DNA of 64,000 bases, taken from contig NZ_CP162129.1 in the NCBI RefSeq assembly GCF_040834005.1, forward strand, positions 3,000,001 to 3,064,000. Reading direction: 5' to 3'. Position 1 is the first letter of the stretch; every line of letters begins with the position of its first letter. Below, in pieces: positions 25,459 through 33,153 of this stretch. Under the pieces are notes generated by a model. That model ran no database searches and had not been told where the DNA came from. It was given only the letters and a program-made list of their open reading frames with translations. A program made the translations under genes and the position numbers. Origin of the DNA: Paenibacillus sp. PL2-23 (GTDB lineage Bacteria; Bacillota; Bacilli; Paenibacillales; Paenibacillaceae).

Positions 25459-26433
25459 ATGAGAAAGACGATATTATTACTTAGTTCGTTGTGTTTATTG
25501 GGTTTTGGAATGATTGGTCAAGTTTCAGCGAAGTCAAATGGCTTTATCGATGTAAAGGAAGGGCAATGGTATGCTCAATCTGTAGCTTGGGCAACCGAAA
25601 ACAAGATTATTGTTGGATTCCCAGACGGTACATTTAGGCCTGATGACCATGTTACAGAGGAGCAGTTCCTGACTATGTTGGGAAGAGTAAACAACCTAAA
25701 GAAATCTCCTTATGAAGATGCTGAAGAAAGAAATATGCCATTGTATTATAAACTTAGCCTGCCTTTAGATCGGAATGAAGTGGCCGTTTACTTAGCTGCT
25801 AATTTGGGCTTGGCCCATGAAAAAGATATCGTTTCGGAGTCAATATCCTTCTTGTACAAACAGAAGATTGCACGTGGCACGAGCAGTAACGGGGAAGTCG
25901 ACATTCAACATTACCAGGGAACAAAATTACTTACAAGAGCCGAGGCGGTAACCATGATTCAACGTACAGTTGATACAGGTTTATCCCTGAGAGCAACATT
26001 GAATGAACAACCTAAGATTAAATATCCAAAATCCGTTATTATGAATTCTAACGCACCAATTCAATTCACTGAAGTAATCTCAAACTTACCTGCTATCTCT
26101 GGACTAGAACTGAGAACTGGTCAATATGATCACATGTTCTCTGCTGTAGATATTTTTGAAGAACAGTATAATGGAGAGAATTCTGCCTCATTTATTTTAC
26201 ACACGACAAAAAATAACTTGGTGACAATATTTATTCGTCACGAATCCGAAGCCGCTTTGACGGCAACCAGAGAGGTACTGTCCCTTTACATTGAACAGGC
26301 AGAGGCAGAGGAAGTGCTTGAAAAATATCTGGAGTTAAGAGCTCAATCCAATTCTAATGATACTTTCAATTATGAAACAAACTCTGAATATACAATCAAA
26401 ATATCTAAAGTGGAGATCGCTATTTCCCTTTAA
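25459..26433 (+). CDS. Small secreted SLH-domain protein
   Basis: A 324-residue exported protein. ATG 25459 starts a signal peptide (RKTILLLSSLCLLGFGMIG, cleavage near VSAKS). The first SLH module is unmistakable: FIDVKEGQWYAQSVAWATEN followed by FPDGTFRPDDHVTEEQFL. A second degenerate module runs to about residue 180 (LLTRAEAVTMIQRTVD). The remainder has no known domain. Codon use is AT-richer than the flanking genes. A lipoprotein gene follows 28 bases downstream. Confidence 0.85.
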   Translation: MRKTILLLSSLCLLGFGMIGQVSAKSNGFIDVKEGQWYAQSVAWATENKIIVGFPDGTFRPDDHVTEEQFLTMLGRVNNLKKSPYEDAEERNMPLYYKLSLPLDRNEVAVYLAANLGLAHEKDIVSESISFLYKQKIARGTSSNGEVDIQHYQGTKLLTRAEAVTMIQRTVDTGLSLRATLNEQPKIKYPKSVIMNSNAPIQFTEVISNLPAISGLELRTGQYDHMFSAVDIFEEQYNGENSASFILHTTKNNLVTIFIRHESEAALTATREVLSLYIEQAEAEEVLEKYLELRAQSNSNDTFNYETNSEYTIKISKVEIAISL

Positions 26434-26461
26434 ATATAACCGGTGATTGGTGGTGATTATT

Positions 26462-27022
26462 TTGAATAAACCACGGTTAGGCTTCATACTTTCGATGACA
26501 TTCCTTTATCTAACGGCATGTTCAAACAACGATTCACTAACGAATCCAACCATCAGCCCAAATCACTCAATTGATAGTACGGCCCCGACTTCAGACATAA
26601 CTTCTGGATACTTAAAGTACGAAAGCAATGACGGTTGGTCCATACAGTATCCAAAACTATGGGATCAATTGAGTGATACGACACTTAGTGAAACGAGTAC
26701 TGGCAAGTACCTGTCTATCCGTAAATTCGATATCCCGGAAGATGGTACGGAAGAGTGGGTAAATTCCGAAATTGAGCGAACTCTTTCATTTGAGGAAGCC
26801 AGCAATATTCTACTCGAAGATGTTACAAAAGAAACGATTGAAGGGGCGTCTTTGTACCGATATTCCATTCAATCGACATATCAGAAGGATTCAATAACAG
26901 TCTTCAAGAACGCAGTATATGTATATGACCATCATATTTATAAACTACACGCAGCTGTCCCGCCTTTATCGAATGAAGAATTCGAACAAATGATCACATC
27001 ATTCACTATCAAAGAAAAATAG
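26462..27022 (+). CDS. Lipoprotein of unknown function
   Basis: A 186-residue lipoprotein. TTG 26462 is the best start, 5-6 bases after GGTGGTGA; TTG 26447 and GTGs are also in frame. The lipobox is TFLYLTAC, followed by a Ser/Thr/Pro-rich linker. The mature domain (YLKYESNDGWSIQYPKLWDQ onward) resembles PsbP/MOG1-like folds seen in other Bacillota lipoproteins, but this is inference. AT-rich like its neighbours; probably in an operon with the SLH gene. Confidence 0.75.
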   Translation: MNKPRLGFILSMTFLYLTACSNNDSLTNPTISPNHSIDSTAPTSDITSGYLKYESNDGWSIQYPKLWDQLSDTTLSETSTGKYLSIRKFDIPEDGTEEWVNSEIERTLSFEEASNILLEDVTKETIEGASLYRYSIQSTYQKDSITVFKNAVYVYDHHIYKLHAAVPPLSNEEFEQMITSFTIKEK

Positions 27023-27025
27023 AAA

Positions 27026-27074
27026 CATCACAAATAAAGCAGCCGATTGCGGTTGCTTTATTTGTGATGAATCA
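27026..27074. terminator. Bidirectional terminator
   Basis: A 16-bp perfect inverted repeat CATCACAAATAAAGCA / TGCTTTATTTGTGATG with a loop that itself pairs (GCCG/CGGT). It sits between the lipoprotein gene and the convergent DUF6179 gene. Bases 27075-27247 hold no gene. Confidence 0.85.
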
Positions 27075-27247
27075 AGATAGTCTATAACTTGTTATTGGGG
27101 GAGGCTACAAGCCTTATATAATGTGTAACACCATATAACAATTCAGATAGAATAAAGCATTTCCACGATATATACATATGTACAAAATACGAGTTTTGTG
27201 AAAAAGTAGTAATGCAAATCCCGGGAGGCTGTTGTCACCATACGTTC

Positions 27248-28684
27248 TTAATAGAAATTCATTTGTTCAAACTCCATCTCATTCATATAATTTCCAATTG
27301 CTTGTATCCGCTCACGATTCATCTGTTGCAGGCACTGGACAAATCTCAATTGCCACTCTATTTGATGCTCATTTTCCAATAACAGGATAGAAGACAAATC
27401 AAGAGTCTCGCTTCGCAGCTCTTCATAAAAAACGATTTTCCCCAGAATAGCCAACTCCATATCGCCAAACGCATGGAAGAGAGCAACATACTCATCCCCG
27501 TAAAGGCAGTCCGATTCAAGCATATCTAGGTAGTCATGGAAGAATTGGAAGTTAGACAAAATTAGCTTGACTTTCTCCTCCTTCCTCTTGCATGCCATAA
27601 TCTGATGCAACAGTTTTCTCAATTGGATATCGCTCATTCTGTCTTTTTCAGTGAACTTTAAAACTAAAGATTTCGATCCTTCCTCCCTTTCTGTAATAAT
27701 GATAGTCCGCAAGCTGTTGTGTTTTGCAGCATTGGCCACTCTCTGAACGAGGTTTTCTTTATACCCATTCATATATTCCTTCAATTGGGAATGTAAAGCT
27801 AATTTTTGCTGAAGACTTATCATCGCATCAGAAATGACGGATCGAATTTGGGATTCAGTGAGGCTCATGAATTGCTGTTCTAAACGTTTGTATTGACTCT
27901 CCGAAATCCTAACCTCATCGCCTTCTCCCCCTGATAATATCGAGAATATCGCATTATTCAGCATAAGCTCATAAATATTGAACAGCTCAATTCGATAATT
28001 GAACCTGCATTCCCTTCCGTAGTGAACCAGTAATTCCAATAGTTCTTTTTGATCGAACAGAGAGCAAAACTCAGTCTCCATCTTCAGCCGTTCCATGTAC
28101 TGCTTCATATAGAAAACTCCTTGAAGCTGCATGTCATCTATAGCCAGCGGGTAATCGATACTGGCCATCGTATTGTGGGCATCGAAGATAATACCGTATT
28201 TCCTGAGAAAGACAGGTAGTGACTCATCAATGGTCATATTGTAGGCGACGACTGGAATTTCCAGTTTATTGGCCATAATTTCCTTATATAGCTGTTTGGT
28301 CTCTATAAAGCATTGACTGACCTTTTCCACGCCTCTTTCATAGATTCGGCGAACATCAATCGTTTTGAGATAAGTAAGCGCCTTCTCTGGCTCATCGAAA
28401 CTGTACAGATACGCGTCTGAAGCATACATGATGGAGGTCAGAATATTTTCTGCTGTTTCCGTGGTGACTGATGTGCTTTCTCCTTGGGTGTATCTGTTAA
28501 TCAGCTCCTGCAGGATCTGCATGAACACATTCTGAATACGCAGCATCTCATGGCTCGAGAGAAACCCTGCTCGCAAGCCTGCGTTCATTAAGGAAATCGT
28601 ATATTGATTTCTATGCAACTGAGATTTACGAATGCCGCCTTGAATGTACAACTCGCCCTTTTCATTTAGATTTTCAGATCCCAA
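27248..28684 (-). CDS. DUF6179-like protein
   Basis: A 478-residue, largely alpha-helical soluble protein with no signal peptide or membrane helix. I match it by pattern and genomic partner to DUF6179, an uncharacterised Bacillota family. The start IRKSQLHRNQYTISLMNAGL and the C-terminal helical region are the best marks. It overlaps the upstream DUF6323-like gene by 19 bases, so the two are co-translated. No catalytic motif is visible; a scaffold or regulatory role would be speculation. Confidence 0.7.
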   Translation of the reverse strand: MGSENLNEKGELYIQGGIRKSQLHRNQYTISLMNAGLRAGFLSSHEMLRIQNVFMQILQELINRYTQGESTSVTTETAENILTSIMYASDAYLYSFDEPEKALTYLKTIDVRRIYERGVEKVSQCFIETKQLYKEIMANKLEIPVVAYNMTIDESLPVFLRKYGIIFDAHNTMASIDYPLAIDDMQLQGVFYMKQYMERLKMETEFCSLFDQKELLELLVHYGRECRFNYRIELFNIYELMLNNAIFSILSGGEGDEVRISESQYKRLEQQFMSLTESQIRSVISDAMISLQQKLALHSQLKEYMNGYKENLVQRVANAAKHNSLRTIIITEREEGSKSLVLKFTEKDRMSDIQLRKLLHQIMACKRKEEKVKLILSNFQFFHDYLDMLESDCLYGDEYVALFHAFGDMELAILGKIVFYEELRSETLDLSSILLLENEHQIEWQLRFVQCLQQMNRERIQAIGNYMNEMEFEQMNFY

Positions 28685-29151
28685 TTTTCATCTTCTCCTT
28701 CAAGAAAAGATTCTTTCATCAGTTGCCTTCGGAACTCTTCGGCATACTCTTCAAGTCTGCTTTTTAACAAATCTAATGACCCCTCGCAATCATTTTCAAA
28801 CACTTCCTTCATCTTATGGACGAGCTTCATGTCACCGATTTTGTCTTCTGTTTCATTTTTAAGATAATAAAAAATCTCATGCAGCTCATTTAGAGCATCT
28901 ACATAGTTTTCCTGTTGAATGAACGATGACTTCGAGAACTCCTCAATGAACTCCTTGGTTACTTCAATGCCCAATTCAACCCGACCATAGCCGTACAGGA
29001 CCTGGCTTCTTGCCGCTATCATACATTGAACATCCTTCAGAGTCAGAACCAGGCCATACTCCTGGGTCTTCTCGTTCAAATCCAGGATTTCTGTTAAATG
29101 CTCTTCTTGCATAGACACATACAATGAGTTGAAAATCCGTGACAAATACAA
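28666..29151 (-). CDS. DUF6323-like protein
   Basis: A 161-residue acidic helical protein. The pattern EKTQEYGLVLTLKDVQCMIA, GRVELGIEVTKEFIEEFSKS and LNELHEIFYYLKNETEDKIG fits DUF6323, the usual neighbour of DUF6179. The TTG start at 29151 is supported by GGGGGGAG five bases earlier; an internal ATG (MQEEHLTE) is possible. Function unknown. A consensus-like sigma-A promoter lies at 29239-29267. Confidence 0.7.
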   Translation of the reverse strand: MYLSRIFNSLYVSMQEEHLTEILDLNEKTQEYGLVLTLKDVQCMIAARSQVLYGYGRVELGIEVTKEFIEEFSKSSFIQQENYVDALNELHEIFYYLKNETEDKIGDMKLVHKMKEVFENDCEGSLDLLKSRLEEYAEEFRRQLMKESFLEGEDENWDLKI

Positions 29152-29190
29152 TCAGCTCCCCCCTTTTCAACAAGAGGCCTCATTTAGTTA

Positions 29191-29219
29191 TTGACAAAGT
29201 AATTAACATGTGGTATAAT
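29191..29219 (+). promoter_or_regulatory. Perfect sigma-A consensus promoter facing right
   Basis: TTGACA, 17-base spacer, TATAAT: a 12/12 match to the sigma-A consensus. Transcription would start near 29226, into a stretch without an annotated gene. Confidence 0.7.
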
Positions 29220-29238
29220 TAATTTTTAACTTATAAAT

Positions 29239-29267
29239 ATTTTAAACAACTTTTCCGTTTTTGTCAA
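29239..29267 (-). promoter_or_regulatory. Sigma-A promoter of the DUF6323-DUF6179 operon
   Basis: On the minus strand TTGACA, 17 bases, TAAAAT (11/12 match). Its start point (about 29232) nearly coincides with that of the rightward promoter, so the two face each other. Confidence 0.65.
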
Positions 29268-29308
29268 ATGGATCGTTCAAAAAGAGAAGCTTGCAGCCAT
29301 ACAAAGTG

Positions 29309-29346
29309 AGGTTGATTCATGGTCATTCTAATCCAACCTTTTTTTG
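29309..29346 (+). terminator. Terminator-like hairpin
   Basis: AGGTTGATT / AATCCAACCT with one bulge, followed by seven or more T residues; it would end a short transcript from the 29191 promoter. Confidence 0.55.
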
Positions 29347-29411
29347 TAATCAGTGACTCCTTTGATGCGAATAAATTACCTTTTACGGTTTTGGGTCGTG
29401 TTCACAAATAA
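29319..29411 (+). CDS. Candidate 30-residue small protein
   Basis: ATG 29319 after GTGAGGTTG encodes 30 residues (MVILIQPFF... ending GRVHK). It starts within the hairpin at 29309-29346, so small protein and terminator are competing readings. A partly similar stretch, NKLPFTVL versus NKLPVTIL, is read about 100 bases downstream. The rest of 29412-29660 is AT-rich with no supported gene. Confidence 0.2.
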   Translation: MVILIQPFFVISDSFDANKLPFTVLGRVHK

Positions 29412-29659
29412 CCTATCACCCTCATCTTCTCCAAGCAAGCTTGTAATTCTAACTCGTAAGGCATCGACTCTTTTTGAGAACAAACTCCCCGTTACAATCT
29501 TATCATTCTAAATTATCTCCTTTGTTTATTGGGTTGCACGCTTTTCTCATATAAGAACAACAATCATCTTAGGTACTTTCATTTAATAAACAACCATCAT
29601 TGTTTACATAATAATATTTATGTATTTTTTTCTAATTATAATAACTTCACCCCTTACAA

Positions 29660-29706
29660 ATTGAAAAGCGGTAGCTTGGACGTGAACATCGCCGAAGCTA
29701 CCGCTT
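29660..29706 (-). terminator. Terminator of the sensor-domain gene
   Basis: Twelve-bp perfect stem AAGCGGTAGCTT / AAGCTACCGCTT, with a T-run on the minus-strand side, 10 bases past the stop of the gene ending at 29716. Confidence 0.85.
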
Positions 29707-29715
29707 ATTACTCAC

Positions 29716-30507
29716 CTAAGCTCTCACAATAAGCTTATCCCCATCATTTTCCGCCCGGACTGGACGCAGCACCGATTGGTCAACTTCCACCTCTTCGCCA
29801 AGCGACATCAAATATTCGTACATCTCTCTGCTGCGAACTGGTTTCGCCTGTTCAGCAACCTGTACAGCTGGCTCATGTCCAGCGATGCTTACAATCCAAG
29901 CCGAATACCAACGACCCAGCCCCTTCAGCATGAACGGAACCAGTACTGTGAACACAAGACCCACACCGCCGGCAATCCAGGAGCGTTCAGCAGATGTAAG
30001 GCTCCAATTGAACAAATGGTTCAGCCTCCAATCATCCGCGAATAGATCGAAGGCGAACAGTCGCATGCTTACTTCATATGCAGCGGGTGATAAAAGCACT
30101 GCTAACGCCGTAACAGGCAATACGATAGCGAAAGTAAACATGAGTACACTGATTGGAAGCTGCAGCAGTCCGAACAGGATGCCACGGTATGATTGGCCAT
30201 CCTTCATAATTGACGCCAGCCATGATCTCCAGCTCTGATGCTCAGATGATGACGAGCTTTGTGTCACATTGGCATGTTCGGACAGCTTTCTCCCTTGCAA
30301 CCAGGCTGCAACACGGTCCCCCTCCCCGAGCATGATCGTTCGGCTCAACATCAAGGTAAAGGCAAGCAATGGTATGCCAATCAGAACTGCCGATAATGGT
30401 AAGCTTATAGCCAGTCCAGCAACGATTACAACAAAAGCGGCAATTCCTTTCGGAAGTGACAGGATTAACATTTTCCATGCCTCGTAAGCACTCTGTTTCT
30501 TCATCAT
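29716..30507 (-). CDS. Sensor-domain membrane protein
   Basis: A 263-residue membrane protein resembling the 'putative sensor' domain found at the front of some actinobacterial kinases, here without a kinase. Two hydrophobic hairpins (LPKGIAAFVVIVAGLAISLP and PISVLMFTFAIVLPVTALAV) and a third segment (IAGGVGLVFTVLVPFML) are separated by soluble loops. ATG 30507 (MMKKQSAYEAW) was chosen; the upstream extension to 30615 looks non-coding and overlaps the promoter side. It stands alone. Confidence 0.65.
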   Translation of the reverse strand: MMKKQSAYEAWKMLILSLPKGIAAFVVIVAGLAISLPLSAVLIGIPLLAFTLMLSRTIMLGEGDRVAAWLQGRKLSEHANVTQSSSSSEHQSWRSWLASIMKDGQSYRGILFGLLQLPISVLMFTFAIVLPVTALAVLLSPAAYEVSMRLFAFDLFADDWRLNHLFNWSLTSAERSWIAGGVGLVFTVLVPFMLKGLGRWYSAWIVSIAGHEPAVQVAEQAKPVRSREMYEYLMSLGEEVEVDQSVLRPVRAENDGDKLIVRA

Positions 30508-30650
30508 GATTAACCACACTTTCTCGTTATGTTGATACCATTGTAGCTGTAATAGCCTTATTCTAACCTCCATCCGACGGACGGGATTTAAGCCGGACCT
30601 TGGTCCAGTATCCACGATAGCGTTCCAATAGTGCCTTTCCGCAGCATAAT

Positions 30651-30694
30651 TGCTATAATAGAAATTGCATGAAATCTATATTTCATGCAATTTC
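30651..30694 (+). promoter_or_regulatory. Extended -10 promoter with overlapping 15-bp palindrome
   Basis: TGCTATAAT (extended -10) at 30651-30659 is followed at once by the perfect inverted repeat GAAATTGCATGAAAT-ctat-ATTTCATGCAATTTC (30661-30694). The repeat covers the expected start point. It may be an operator, a 5' mRNA hairpin, or a binding site for the recombinase encoded next. Confidence 0.6.
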
Positions 30695-30725
30695 GACTAC
30701 AAGCGATCGGACGGTTAGAACAAAC

Positions 30726-31682
30726 ATGTACATCTCAGATATTAACGAAAATTATGAGCAAGAATTAAACCTTTTCCTTGTCTACCTCAAGGACCGCGGT
30801 TATTCCAAGGAAACACAAACCGCATACCTTCATGATGTGAGACATTTCTTGAAACATTTGAATGGAAAACAAGTCGCAGACGTAACTGAGATTGACGTCA
30901 TGTCTCATCTCACCCAGGTTCGCGAATCCGGAGCTGGCGGTCGATATCGTAATCGGTGTCAATCTACAATCAGACTTTTTTATAAAGTGATGATTAGATT
31001 CAAGGTGACCTCCCATAACCCTACACTAGAAATTGAGAAGGCCAAGGTAGAAAAGAAAAAAAAGCCAACCTATCTGCAGAAGCCTTTCCTCGATGCTTGT
31101 CTGCAGCTCGTGGATGGCAGATATCTAACTCGCGATATTGCGATCATTGCTCTAATGGCACATGCTGGACTTCGAGTTAGCGAAATCGTACGGTTGAATA
31201 TTCAAGACTTTGACTTAGAGGGCAAACAGCTTGCCGTATTGGGCAAAGGGGAAAAATGGCGCTACATTCCCCTTCCCGATGAACTCCATCAGCTTCTGCA
31301 AATAACGATCAATGAGCGTATTCCACCCAATAACAGCAAGGATAAAGATGCTTTGTTTGTCTCCCAATTCCGAAGAAGAATCAGTAAGCGTATGGTTCAA
31401 TGCGTTGCCGAAAAAACGTTTGCAGCCTTAGTAGAAACCTACCCGCAAATGGCTGGGTTGCCGCTCTCTGCACACAAGCTTCGTCATTCCTTCGCGACGG
31501 ACTTGCTGCGCAATGGCGCTGATCTCAGAACCGTTCAAGAGCTGCTGGGTCATGAGGATATATCGACTACACAAATATATACCCATGTGCTCGACGAAGC
31601 CAAAGAACGCGCCATGAATAACGTGCGTCCCTCGATTCCGATGATTGTTAAAAAGAAATCAAATTATAATTCACGAAATTGA
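30726..31682 (+). CDS. Tyrosine recombinase (XerC/XerD-like)
   Basis: A 318-residue complete tyrosine recombinase. The N-terminal SAM-like core-binding domain (about 8-95) precedes the catalytic domain. Active-site residues are Arg in HAGLRVSEI, Lys in LGKGEKWRYIPL, His-x-x-Arg in AHKLRHSFATDLL, His in LLGHEDISTTQ and the nucleophile Tyr in IYTHV. ATG 30726 (MYISDINENY) was chosen; the in-frame extension to 30669 overlaps the palindrome. It could be an island integrase rather than the chromosomal Xer pair, as it lies in an AT-richer stretch. Confidence 0.9.
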   Translation: MYISDINENYEQELNLFLVYLKDRGYSKETQTAYLHDVRHFLKHLNGKQVADVTEIDVMSHLTQVRESGAGGRYRNRCQSTIRLFYKVMIRFKVTSHNPTLEIEKAKVEKKKKPTYLQKPFLDACLQLVDGRYLTRDIAIIALMAHAGLRVSEIVRLNIQDFDLEGKQLAVLGKGEKWRYIPLPDELHQLLQITINERIPPNNSKDKDALFVSQFRRRISKRMVQCVAEKTFAALVETYPQMAGLPLSAHKLRHSFATDLLRNGADLRTVQELLGHEDISTTQIYTHVLDEAKERAMNNVRPSIPMIVKKKSNYNSRN

Positions 31683-31773
31683 ATACATAATTTTAGTTAT
31701 GTTAACTTATTAATTTTACTGGTTCTACACTCATTTAGTTGTTGCTGCAACGAACTCCAAGGAGGTGGGTAAA

Positions 31774-31887
31774 TTGAAAATAAATCAGATAAGAAAATCC
31801 CCCTTATCATTAATAGCTATAAAGATTGTCCTTATATTTGTTAGATGTATACTATTTGACGGAAAAAGATATTCGGGCCTATCTTAG
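31774..31887 (+). CDS. Candidate 37-residue small protein
   Basis: TTG 31774 sits 6 bases after an excellent AAGGAGGTG ribosome site and encodes a basic, hydrophobic 37-residue peptide with a probable single membrane segment (LSLIAIKIVLIFVRCILF). It lies between the recombinase and a terminator. No homologue recognised; coding status rests on the ribosome site. Nothing else is seen in 31683-32028 apart from the terminator. Confidence 0.45.
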   Translation: MKINQIRKSPLSLIAIKIVLIFVRCILFDGKRYSGLS

Positions 31888-31951
31888 CTCTTTTTATGAT
31901 AGGCTTCATTCAGAAGATAATATAGTCAAATAACTCACGAACAAAATATAA

Positions 31952-31995
31952 AACACAATAAGTCGTTTGGTTTCGCTCGACTTATTGTGTTTTTT
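31952..31995. terminator. Bidirectional terminator
   Basis: Fourteen-bp perfect stem AACACAATAAGTCG / CGACTTATTGTGTT with T-runs on both sides, between convergent transcription units. Confidence 0.92.
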
Positions 31996-32028
31996 AATTT
32001 AATCAACAGCACAGTTAAATCTATTTGT

Positions 32029-32862
32029 CTATCGTGACGTCCTTGCTTTAGAATGTTTTGGTTTTGCCCCTGGCTGCCATTTGCCCCAACGAGCTAACTT
32101 CTGTTCTACAATAGCACCGTGCCAGTATTCAACTCTCATTTGTTCGGCTTCTCTCTTTGCAGATGCTGTCAGATCAGACGTGGTAACTAGCAAAGTAAGG
32201 ATACAATCGTGATTTCGTTTTGCTCCAACGAGTTCTCTTACCACGGAAACGCCTACTGTATTATGATCAGCATAACATTTTGCTTGCACAGCTGTCTTTT
32301 CGCCCCGACGATCAATGATGACCAAATCAACTCCCCCATCATTCCCACCAATGCCAACCTCACGCACCTCATAACCGTTATCACGAAAATATAACGCCAG
32401 CAGTCTTTCAAACTCGGCACCTGACAAATCCTTCAGTGAACTAGACAAAATGACGTGATCTTCTCTAAATTGATTTTGTTTATTTTTATTTTTAGGTGGG
32501 GAATAGTTCTTTTTTATAACCGAACCTTTCCTTTTACTTCCTTTTCGTACTTGAGCTTTATTTGGAAGCATAATTGTTATTAATACTACTGCAAAAATAA
32601 ATAATAATGTCAATCCAATAAACATTTGAGTGATACTAAAACGATCTACTAATTTGATAATGGTATCATAACTGATAACAGATTGGTAAATAATTGCCAT
32701 CATTCCGCCTAACGCAACCAATTTCACAATAATCTCAGGCATCCATCTAAATAATGTTATGTACAACATTATACCTACTACACCATACAAAATTAAGCAC
32801 ATGAATATAAAAATTAATGGTGAAACTAATGAGTCATTCAATAATTGTGTAGCATTCTCCAT
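32029..32862 (-). CDS. Membrane-anchored Mrr-type restriction endonuclease
   Basis: A 277-residue protein. Two or three membrane helices span residues 12-95 (LIFIFMCLILYGVVGIMLYI; MFIGLTLLFIFAVVLITIM). A Lys-rich linker follows, then a PD-(D/E)xK nuclease domain of the Mrr_cat type (about 140-260). Catalytic pattern: Glu in FERLLALYF, Asp in GNDGGVDLVII and Gln-x-Lys in TAVQAKCY. GAAGGAG precedes the ATG. Similar proteins are thought to cleave modified or foreign DNA; no methylase lies nearby. Bases 32863-33087 hold only AT-rich sequence. Confidence 0.85.
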   Translation of the reverse strand: MENATQLLNDSLVSPLIFIFMCLILYGVVGIMLYITLFRWMPEIIVKLVALGGMMAIIYQSVISYDTIIKLVDRFSITQMFIGLTLLFIFAVVLITIMLPNKAQVRKGSKRKGSVIKKNYSPPKNKNKQNQFREDHVILSSSLKDLSGAEFERLLALYFRDNGYEVREVGIGGNDGGVDLVIIDRRGEKTAVQAKCYADHNTVGVSVVRELVGAKRNHDCILTLLVTTSDLTASAKREAEQMRVEYWHGAIVEQKLARWGKWQPGAKPKHSKARTSR

Positions 32863-33087
32863 TCTTCGGACTCCTTCTGATTCAAAAGTATTAGTTCTTT
32901 ATCCATTCCATTGATTCGACATAAAATACCATATTCCTTCGTTAATGTATATTTATAAGACTCAACTTTCTTCAGTAATAAACATAAATATAATTATGTA
33001 AACAATTGAAGCTCGAACTCATTTCATTCGAACTTTTTTATCCTTTAACCATTGACCGTCAATTCAATGTAAATTTACCATCATAAC

Positions 33088-33149
33088 AAAAAAGCCTGCT
33101 GCCTGAGCAGCTCGACGCATATGCGCGCAGATGTTCCCAGCAGCAGACC
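33088..33149 (-). terminator. Terminator of the SgrR-type gene
   Basis: Read on the minus strand, GTCTGCTGC pairs with GCAGCAGGC (one G-U), ending in six T residues, directly after the stop at 33154. Confidence 0.65.
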
Positions 33150-33153
33150 CTAT

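Larger units (their letters stand above)
29226..29346 (+). ncRNA. Possible small RNA of about 120 nt
   Basis: It lies between the perfect promoter at 29191-29219 and the terminator-like hairpin at 29309-29346. No similarity to a known RNA class was recognised. Inference from promoter plus terminator only. Confidence 0.35.

Noticed and set aside
30661..30694. dif-like Xer site
   Set aside because: Arms are 15 bp with a 4-bp centre and show no dif consensus; kept only as an unexplained palindrome.
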